From: Minisyncoccota bacterium
GTDB lineage: Bacteria > Patescibacteriota > Minisyncoccia > Phycocordibacterales > GCA-2747955
Assembly: GCA_938010795.1 (NCBI GenBank)
Contig: CALLVB010000093.1
Coordinates: 1-9,048, forward strand
Direction of reading: 5' to 3'
Length of the DNA stretch: 9,048 bases
The stretch's first letter is position 1. Each line of letters opens with the position of its first letter. Positions 5,739-9,048 of this stretch are shown here, piece by piece. The notes beneath the pieces were generated by a model. The model did not search any database. It was not told where the DNA came from and saw only the letters and a list, made by a program, of their open reading frames with translations. The translations under genes and the position numbers were made by a program.

Positions 5739-5758
5739 GTCCCTTACGGGGCTTTTTT
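5738..5758 (+). terminator. Rho-independent terminator overlapping the stop codon
   Basis: The stem AGTCCC-TTAC-GGGGCT (one G-U pair as RNA) is followed by a run of five further T (5754-5758). The first stem base is the last base of the TGA stop at 5736-5738. Confidence 0.85.
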
Positions 5759-5776
5759 ATTATCACTCATATGAAA

Positions 5777-5794
5777 ACCCCGCATAAGCGGGGT
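5777..5794. terminator. Terminator for the - strand small-membrane-protein operon (possibly bidirectional)
   Basis: The arms ACCCCGC (5777-5783) and GCGGGGT (5788-5794) pair perfectly around ATAA. Read on the - strand the stem is followed by TTT, and it lies 5 bases beyond the TAA of the - strand gene (5800-5802), so it most likely serves that gene and backs up the + strand terminator. Confidence 0.85.
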
Positions 5795-5799
5795 CTTTA

Positions 5800-6057
5800 T
5801 TATGTACTCATCGTAACTACAGCAGTGCAGAACGCAAAGAAGCAGGATCCGATAAAAAGATATAATGATGCTTTATTTGTTGCGTCGATGTTTTGTTGAT
5901 GCGTGTTTGCACCAACTTGATTTATGATATCCACCCATTCCTCAGAAGAATTGAGCTGACATGCTATCGCTTTTACTAATCCAGACAAGAGCAATAGAGT
6001 AAGTGTAATAATCAATAGAGGTATTTCCCATTGAACGGCAACAGAGACAGTAAACAT
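5800..6057 (-). CDS. Small two-helix membrane protein, function unknown
   Basis: 85 residues with hydrophobic segments at about 12-34 (IPLLIITLTLLLLSGLVKAIA) and 64-82 (SLYLFIGSCFFAFCTAVV), separated by a polar loop rich in Asn, Gln and Ser (35-62) with no charge cluster. Both ends are short. The start is well supported: AGGAG lies 6 bases upstream on the - strand (6064-6068). It is the second gene of a two-gene operon, 20 bases after the stop of the gene at 6078-6266. I do not recognise the family. Two hydrophobic helices joined by a polar loop also occur in holins and toxins, but nothing specific supports that here. Confidence 0.75.
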   Translation of the reverse strand: MFTVSVAVQWEIPLLIITLTLLLLSGLVKAIACQLNSSEEWVDIINQVGANTHQQNIDATNKASLYLFIGSCFFAFCTAVVTMST

Positions 6058-6063
6058 ATGTTA

Positions 6064-6068
6064 CTCCT
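6064..6068 (-). promoter_or_regulatory. Shine-Dalgarno AGGAG for the 85-residue membrane protein
   Basis: AGGAG on the - strand, 6 bases before the ATG at 6057; a near-ideal site. Confidence 0.75.
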
Positions 6069-6077
6069 GGTTATATG

Positions 6078-6266
6078 TTATCCCTCGGATTGAGGTTTAA
6101 AGTTTCGCAACATTGCTTGGTGTCTTTTCTTGTCAGATTTTTCCAGAGCAGTGCCGAAAAACATAATGATTCCAAAGATTAAAATTCCGCCACCAATAAG
6201 AGTCCCAAGAACGGATGCTAATAAGAGGAGGGGAAAAGGTGTGTGATATATAAGTGTTAAGAACAT
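6078..6266 (-). CDS. Very small membrane protein with basic tail, function unknown
   Basis: 62 residues. Residues 11-40 are almost entirely hydrophobic with a Gly-rich middle (GTLIGGGILIFGII). This could be one long helix or two short ones. A charged tail follows (EKSDKKRHQAMLRNFK, 42-57), probably on the cytoplasmic side. AAAGGA, 8 bases before the ATG at 6266, and a consensus promoter further upstream support it as a real gene. It is first in the operon with the 85-residue gene. I do not recognise the family. Confidence 0.72.
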   Translation of the reverse strand: MFLTLIYHTPFPLLLLASVLGTLIGGGILIFGIIMFFGTALEKSDKKRHQAMLRNFKPQSEG

Positions 6267-6274
6267 ATTCTTGA

Positions 6275-6280
6275 TCCTTT
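6275..6280 (-). promoter_or_regulatory. Shine-Dalgarno AAAGGA for the 62-residue membrane protein
   Basis: AAAGGA on the - strand with 8 bases to the ATG at 6266. Confidence 0.6.
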
Positions 6281-6310
6281 CATAGATCTTGTGAATTAAT
6301 TGCTCGTGAT

Positions 6311-6338
6311 ATTATTGCACGTAAACGAATCCTGTCAA
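6311..6338 (-). promoter_or_regulatory. Strong promoter of the small-membrane-protein operon
   Basis: On the - strand, a perfect TTGACA (complement of 6333-6338) and AATAAT (complement of 6311-6316) are 16 bases apart. TGC directly before the -10 makes it an extended -10. The predicted start is near 6304, giving a leader of about 38 bases that contains the AAAGGA site. It is the best -35 in the window. Confidence 0.62.
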
Positions 6339-6350
6339 TTTTTCAACATC

Positions 6351-6378
6351 TTGCAATTGTGGTACAAAACTGTAAAAT
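6351..6378 (+). promoter_or_regulatory. Candidate promoter for the RHH-like gene
   Basis: TTGCAA (6351-6356) and TAAAAT (6373-6378) are 16 bases apart. The predicted leader is about 45 bases, AT-rich, without a Shine-Dalgarno sequence. It points away from the - strand operon promoter at 6311-6338. Confidence 0.35.
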
Positions 6379-6388
6379 GTAGCTACAT
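6377..6388. promoter_or_regulatory. Perfect 12-bp palindrome at the start region of the RHH-like gene
   Basis: ATGTAGCTACAT is self-complementary and lies just after the candidate -10, about 42 bases before the ATG. Being next to a gene for a probable DNA-binding protein, it could be an autoregulatory operator. A 12-bp palindrome can also arise by chance. Confidence 0.35.
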
Positions 6389-6430
6389 ATAAAAGTACAG
6401 TAATAACAAGTATTTTTATGTGTATATATT

Positions 6431-6751
6431 ATGGCTACAAAAATCACACATTACATTCTCGTAGGGAATAAGCGTTATGCATATTCACTTCAGCCTGCAC
6501 AAGAGACTACAACTATTATCTGCGAAGGTGCAGGTATCAGAGCACAGTTTCCAAATGAGCAGGTACCAATTGTCTTAGCAGAGCTAGCAAAAGCTATCAT
6601 GCAAGCGAAACAGGAGGTCGAAGCACAATCTGAGGTAATCAGATTCAGGGTAACCCCTACAGAGAAGCAAATGATGGAAAAGCGAGCGTTGGCACTTGGA
6701 TTTAAAAATATGTCATCGTACTTGCGGGCAGTAGCCCTTGGGAGGATTTAG
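6431..6751 (+). CDS. Small protein with C-terminal ribbon-helix-helix-like (MobC-like) segment
   Basis: 106 residues. Residues 68-104 (EVIRFRVTPTEKQMMEKRALALGFKNMSSYLRAVAL) follow the ribbon-helix-helix pattern: an alternating basic strand (IRFRVTP), helix A with E/K residues, a Gly turn, then helix B ending SSYLRAVAL. This closely recalls the ends of MobC/NikA-type relaxosome accessory proteins and other RHH DNA-binding proteins. Residues 1-45 are beta-rich (THYILVGNKRYAYSL, TTTIICEGAGIRAQF) and 46-66 form a helix; I cannot name that part. It probably binds DNA as a dimer, perhaps with the N-terminal domain as a sensor. No relaxase or other mobility gene is nearby, so a regulator is more likely than a mobilisation protein. 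It ends 49 bases before dnaK, on the same strand. Confidence 0.72.
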   Translation: MATKITHYILVGNKRYAYSLQPAQETTTIICEGAGIRAQFPNEQVPIVLAELAKAIMQAKQEVEAQSEVIRFRVTPTEKQMMEKRALALGFKNMSSYLRAVALGRI

Positions 6752-6800
6752 GGAGAGAAATTAATTAATAAATACACACACTAATTTAAGAAAGAGAATT

Positions 6801-8696
6801 ATGTCAAAAATTATAGGAATCGACTTGGGAACCACTAACTCAGCAATCTCAGTGATTGAAGGTGGGGAGCCAAAAATTTTAGAAAATGCAGAAGGGAATC
6901 GAACAACCCCTTCTATTGTTGCAGAGTCAAAAACCGGTGAACGAGTAACAGGGCTCCTTGCCAAGAGGCAGGCTGTTGTAAACCCGCTCAATACCATTGT
7001 TGCTATCAAGCGATTTATTGGACACAACTTTGATGAGAAGGAAGTACAAGAAACAATCAAGTCAGTACCATATGAAGTCAGGAAGTCCGAAAACGGCGGA
7101 GTAGAAATTAAGATGGGAGAAAACTGGCACCGTCCAGAAGAAGTATCTGCATTTATTTTACAAAAACTAAAAGCTGACGCAGAAGCAAAACTAGGAGGGG
7201 AAGTAACAGAAGCAGTGATCACTGTTCCAGCATACTTTAACGACGCGCAGAGGCAGGCTACTAAAGATGCAGGTAAGATTGCGGGACTTGAAGTAAAACG
7301 AATCATTAACGAACCAACAGCAGCAGCGCTTGCATATGGATTTGATAAAAAAGCTGATCAACAGATCGTGGTGTTTGACTTTGGTGGAGGAACATTTGAT
7401 GTTTCTGTATTGGAGGTGGGAGACAACGTAGTGGAGGTTAAATCCACAGGAGGTGATCACTCAATGGGTGGACGAGATATTGATTATAAAATTATTAATT
7501 GGATTGCAGACGAATTTAAGAAGGAGCAGGGTGTTGATCTTACAAAAGACCCAAATGCACTAGGAAGACTAGATGAAGCTGCTGAGAAGGCAAAATTAGA
7601 GCTCTCATCAGCATCTGAGACAGAGATTAACATTCCGTTCATCACGTCTGGAGAAGATGGACCAAAGCACTTACTGCTTAAAATGACACGAGCTCAACTT
7701 GAAGAGTTAGCAGACGAATATATTTCTAGGGCGTTACAGATTACTAAAGATGTAGTTGCTGATTCACCATTCGAAATTTCTGATATTGATGAAATCATCA
7801 TGGTGGGAGGACAAACGCGAATGCCTAAGATTGTTGATGAAGTAAAGGCGCTGTTTAATAAAGATCCAAACCAATCTATTAACCCAGATGAAGTAGTAGC
7901 TCAAGGAGCAGCTATTCAAGCAGGGATTCTACAGGGAGATGTTAAGGATGTGTTGTTGCTAGATGTGATTCCATTATCACTTGGTATCGAAACTATGGGA
8001 GGAGTTGCGACTCACCTGATTGAGAAGAACACGACAATCCCTGCATCTAAGTCACAAGTATTTTCAACTGCAGCAGATAATCAAACATCAACAGAGATTC
8101 ATGTAGTACAAGGAGAGCGACCAATGGCTTCTGATAATAAGTCACTCGGACAATTCATTCTAGATGGGATTCCACCAGCACCACGAGGTGTACCTCAAAT
8201 TGAAGTAACATTTGATATTGACGCAAACGGAATTTTGAACGTAAAAGCAAAAGATAAAACATCAGGGAAAGAAAATTCAATTAAGATTGAAGGTTCATCA
8301 GGTCTTTCAGATGAAGAGATTGAAAAGATGAAAGCAGAGGCAGAAGCTAATGCAGATGCAGACAAGGCAAAGAAAGAACTTGTTGATACAAGAAATATGG
8401 CCGATCAGGTAATCTTTATGACAGAGAAGGCACTTAAAGACGCAGGAGACAAAGCACCAGAAGATGTGGTTAAGGGAATCAACGAGAAAGTAGATGCTCT
8501 GAAGACAGTTAAAGACGGGGAAGACCTAGAAGCAATTAAAAAGGCAACAGAAGAACTTTCAACAGAGGTGCAAAAAATCGCAGAACACATGAAAGACGAA
8601 TCTGCTGAAGGAGAAAACTCAGAGAATGCAAAATCTGATGTAGAAGACGCAGAAGTCGTGAATGAAGAGGAAGGAGAAAACTCAGAGGAAAAATAG
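6801..8696 (+). CDS. dnaK: DnaK, Hsp70 chaperone
   Basis: 631 residues, full length (E. coli DnaK has 638). It binds exposed hydrophobic peptides under ATP control. The nucleotide-binding domain (1 to about 380) has GIDLGTTNS (6-14), AIKRFIG with the catalytic Lys 70, AVITVPAYFNDAQRQA (138-153), INEPTAAALAYG (169-180), FDFGGGTFDVS (192-202) and IIMVGGQTRMPKI (332-344). The linker VLLLDVIPLSLGIE (384-397) leads to the substrate-binding beta domain (about 390-500: GIPPAPRGVPQIEVTFDID, DANGILNV). The helical lid runs from about 505 to 598. The tail (600-631) is very acidic, with two GENSE strings. The start has only a weak Shine-Dalgarno sequence (AAAGAGA, 6791-6797). No CIRCE element and no convincing promoter lie in the 49-base gap after the RHH-like gene, so read-through from there is possible. 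Confidence 0.98.
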   Translation: MSKIIGIDLGTTNSAISVIEGGEPKILENAEGNRTTPSIVAESKTGERVTGLLAKRQAVVNPLNTIVAIKRFIGHNFDEKEVQETIKSVPYEVRKSENGGVEIKMGENWHRPEEVSAFILQKLKADAEAKLGGEVTEAVITVPAYFNDAQRQATKDAGKIAGLEVKRIINEPTAAALAYGFDKKADQQIVVFDFGGGTFDVSVLEVGDNVVEVKSTGGDHSMGGRDIDYKIINWIADEFKKEQGVDLTKDPNALGRLDEAAEKAKLELSSASETEINIPFITSGEDGPKHLLLKMTRAQLEELADEYISRALQITKDVVADSPFEISDIDEIIMVGGQTRMPKIVDEVKALFNKDPNQSINPDEVVAQGAAIQAGILQGDVKDVLLLDVIPLSLGIETMGGVATHLIEKNTTIPASKSQVFSTAADNQTSTEIHVVQGERPMASDNKSLGQFILDGIPPAPRGVPQIEVTFDIDANGILNVKAKDKTSGKENSIKIEGSSGLSDEEIEKMKAEAEANADADKAKKELVDTRNMADQVIFMTEKALKDAGDKAPEDVVKGINEKVDALKTVKDGEDLEAIKKATEELSTEVQKIAEHMKDESAEGENSENAKSDVEDAEVVNEEEGENSEEK

Positions 8697-8707
8697 ACCT
8701 GTGGATA

Positions 8708-8727
8708 ATGTAAAGTAAACTTTACAT
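8708..8727. promoter_or_regulatory. Operator-like inverted repeat before the glutaredoxin gene
   Basis: ATGTAAAGT-AA-ACTTTACAT: perfect 9-base arms around a 2-base centre. It starts 11 bases after the dnaK stop and ends 10 bases before the glutaredoxin -10, so it covers the -35 region. It matches 4802-4821 at 18 of 20 positions. No T-run follows, which argues against a simple terminator. Confidence 0.55.
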
Positions 8728-8734
8728 ATCAATC

Positions 8735-8743
8735 TGATATAAT
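8735..8743 (+). promoter_or_regulatory. Glutaredoxin promoter, extended -10
   Basis: TGA-TATAAT at 8735-8743 is a consensus extended -10 element. The -35 position falls inside the palindrome and has no TTGACA match. The predicted start is near 8750, with a leader of about 22 bases and no Shine-Dalgarno sequence. Confidence 0.62.
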
Positions 8744-8772
8744 AGAAACATTAATTAAGTAACTAACAAAAT

Positions 8773-9003
8773 ATGACAGTAGAAGTATATTCAACACCAA
8801 CATGTATGTACTGTAATCTCCTTAAGGATTTTCTTAAAGAAAATGAAGTAGAGTTTACAGAAATTAATGTTGCAGAGGATGAAGAGAAGCGAAATTACAT
8901 CGTAGAGAAATCAGGACAAATGGGAGTTCCAGTAACTATTATTGGAGAAGAAGTTATCGTTGGATTTAATCAAGATAAGATTAAAGAATTGCTGAGCCTA
9001 TAA
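8773..9003 (+). CDS. Small glutaredoxin (YruB/NrdH-like)
   Basis: 76 residues of a single thioredoxin fold. VEVYSTPTCMYC (3-14) carries the CxxC redox pair Cys 11 and Cys 14. GVPVT (51-55) holds the cis-Pro (Pro 53) that packs against the active site, and VGFN (63-66) matches the G-F-D/N substrate-side motif. Short length, SGQxGVP and the GF(D/N) ending fit the YruB-type glutaredoxin-like family, which is close to NrdH redoxins. It should act in the cytoplasm as a dithiol reductant. Whether glutathione, thioredoxin reductase or another electron source recharges it cannot be told from sequence. It has its own extended -10 promoter and a terminator, so it is probably monocistronic. Confidence 0.93.
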   Translation: MTVEVYSTPTCMYCNLLKDFLKENEVEFTEINVAEDEEKRNYIVEKSGQMGVPVTIIGEEVIVGFNQDKIKELLSL

Positions 9004-9020
9004 GTTCACAAGAAGACAAA

Positions 9021-9048
9021 GAAAAAAGCCGCTTAAGCGGCTTTTTTC
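9021..9048. terminator. Rho-independent terminator after the glutaredoxin gene
   Basis: A perfect 28-base palindrome: A-run, GCCGCTT, AAGCGGC, then six T. It begins 18 bases after the stop and runs to the window edge; it may work in both directions. Confidence 0.93.

Noticed and set aside
6431..6751. MobC-like C-terminus read as evidence of a plasmid or conjugative element
   Set aside because: No relaxase, transfer gene, origin of transfer or integrase is visible and the neighbours are housekeeping genes; RHH folds are common in regulators.
6761..7306. Long open frame of 181 codons on the - strand inside the 5' part of dnaK
   Set aside because: It lies fully opposite highly conserved DnaK coding sequence, has a low-complexity Ser/Ala-rich product with no motif, and has no promoter or ribosome binding site of its own.
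8708..8727. Palindrome after dnaK as a plain Rho-independent terminator
   Set aside because: The stem is AT-rich, no T-run follows, and a consensus extended -10 lies 10 bases downstream; the near-identical copy before the DM13 gene fits an operator better. RNA roles are not excluded.
1..9048. tRNA, rRNA, riboswitch, insertion sequence or replication origin
   Set aside because: I saw no cloverleaf-like gene, rRNA sequence, transposase, terminal inverted repeats or cluster of DnaA boxes. All gaps between genes are under 170 bases and are accounted for by promoters, terminators or the palindromes listed.

Overview
The window looks like chromosomal DNA from a small-genome bacterium of the Candidate Phyla Radiation (Patescibacteria), probably of the Parcubacteria lineage. 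This is an inference. It rests on short, tightly packed genes, moderately AT-rich DNA, a mix of leaderless and Shine-Dalgarno starts, and Cys-rich repeat surface proteins next to housekeeping chaperones. TGA ends the gene at 5430-5738 and no gene contains an internal TGA, so the code is the standard bacterial one and not the UGA-glycine code of Gracilibacteria/SR1.

Region 1 (1-3415) is a surface-protein block on the + strand. It begins with the 3' part of a Cys-rich repeat protein (1-608), cut by the window edge. A long hairpin (615-660) separates this from a complete paralogue (704-2152), which has a signal peptide, four exact 56-residue Cys4 repeats, a unique C-terminal domain and a poly-Gly tail. 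Nine bases later comes a third exported protein (2162-3379) with five Cys-bounded repeats of the GCTDPxAxNY type between two probable beta-sandwich regions. A perfect bidirectional terminator (3384-3415) closes the block.

Region 2 (3423-4785) holds two divergent genes: a membrane protein with conserved MscS-type TM-helix repeats on the - strand, and grpE on the + strand, whose TATAAT lies 7 bases before its ATG (probably leaderless).

Region 3 (4786-6751) holds small genes: a membrane-anchored DM13-domain protein, an unrecognised 102-residue protein, two terminators, a two-gene - strand operon of very small membrane proteins behind a good promoter, and a 106-residue protein with a ribbon-helix-helix-like C-terminus.

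Region 4 (6752-9048) holds full-length dnaK, then a small YruB/NrdH-like glutaredoxin, then a perfect palindromic terminator at the window end.

Together these genes cover cell-surface display, protein folding (GrpE is the nucleotide exchange factor of DnaK; no dnaJ is in view) and probable redox functions (DM13, glutaredoxin). The best candidate for something undescribed at regulatory level is a near-identical 20-bp inverted repeat, ATGTAARGTARACTTTACAT, found only before the DM13 gene (4802-4821) and before the glutaredoxin gene (8708-8727). The best candidate at protein level is the 56-residue Cys4 repeat array, shared in identical register by two adjacent genes with different C-terminal domains and recently duplicated in one of them.
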